A stretch of DNA of 64,000 bases from Escarpia spicata (Eukaryota > Annelida > Polychaeta > Sabellida > Siboglinidae), in NCBI GenBank assembly GCA_963995525.1, contig OZ023212.1:15346143-15410142 (forward strand), read 5' to 3'. Position 1 is the first letter of the stretch. Each line of letters begins with the position of its first letter. Positions 63,602 through 64,000 of the stretch are shown piece after piece. A model generated the notes under the pieces. The model was not told where the DNA came from, did no database searches, and worked only from the letters and a program-made list of their open reading frames with translations. Position numbers and translations under genes: made by a program.

Positions 63602-64000
63602 CAAAATTTAACAATATTTAACAAGATTGCCACCCAGAGAATTAACTGTAGATGGCAGGTGGACAAGGAAGCCCTTTGGCTTATCGAGAGTCCAACCGTT
63701 TTATCTACGTGTATCCCGCCCTTCTGAGGTATGGGTCGATTTCATTTTTAAACGTATTCACGCTACTAGCACCCATACGATCAGCAGATAATATGTTCCA
63801 TTCATTTACAGTCCTTTGTGAAAAGGAGAACTTCCTTTATCTAATCTACACTCCTCCTTTGCTAATGTAACTTCATGTCCTCTAGTCCGTCTATCTTTCT
63901 TTACTGAGAAAAAAATATTGTTATTAATTATTTTCATAACCATTCAATACTTGAAACACTTCTATCTGATCTCCTCTCAATCTCCTGGTTTCTAGTGTTG
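63602..64000 (-). mobile_element. CR1 LINE 3' fragment running off the window
   Basis: The reverse complement contains the CR1 3' tail, the hairpin, GYT/RRYIPPF sequence and the SFSQRTVNEWN-type C-terminal coding block. It continues past base 64000. Confidence 0.8.

Overview
The window is animal nuclear DNA. Its genes are split into short exons with GT–AG introns, it is dense in non-LTR retrotransposons (CR1-type LINEs, RTE-like and L1/Tx1-like relics), SINE tails and long dinucleotide microsatellites, and there is no operon structure. The exon style, the CR1 elements and the abundance of C-type lectin domains suggest an invertebrate metazoan such as a lancelet, mollusc or brachiopod. The species cannot be fixed from this sequence alone.

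The main content is a pair of tandem, same-strand (+) genes of the DEG/ENaC (degenerin / epithelial sodium channel / ASIC) family. Unit 1 (about 9,955–33,082) can be assembled from 13 exons whose splice phases all agree. It gives one uninterrupted frame of 3,057 nt (1,018 codons plus stop). The protein has an N-terminal His-Gly gating motif, TM1, the FPAVTICN palm motif, a duplicated polybasic (furin-like) segment, a C-type lectin-like domain (CTLD) split by about 30 copies of a Lys/Glu/Asp-rich hexapeptide, a long Thr-rich mucin-like linker, the rest of the DEG/ENaC ectodomain (finger/palm, GLSL block, CDCPLPC block) and TM2 with a G-V-S selectivity filter. In effect a lectin module is inserted into the finger region of a sodium channel.

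Unit 2 (about 46,467–62,870) is a paralogous copy in the same exon order, but with three CTLD cassettes instead of one. It looks like a decaying pseudogene: premature stops in CTLD-2 and CTLD-3, a lost splice acceptor, an 8-nt deletion, a 1-nt deletion, two missing exons and no visible first exon. Between the two units (36.6–37.0 kb) there is a faint rearranged relic that may be a third copy.

The rest is repeats. A near full-length CR1 element with an esterase-type ORF1 lies in intron 1 of unit 1 (14.2–18.0 kb). Truncated CR1 copies lie at 10.27–11.77, 20.26–20.82, 37.05–37.42, 45.12–45.24, 52.0–53.95, 59.12–59.25 and 63.6–64.0 kb. Other LINE relics are at 9.07–9.36, 34.2–35.76, 54.04–54.31, 58.4–59.46 and 60.5–61.57 kb. 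There are several foldback or MITE-like inverted repeats, minisatellites of 73, 67 and about 130 bp, and large (CT)n, (GT)n and (CA)n tracts, some lying directly beside exons.
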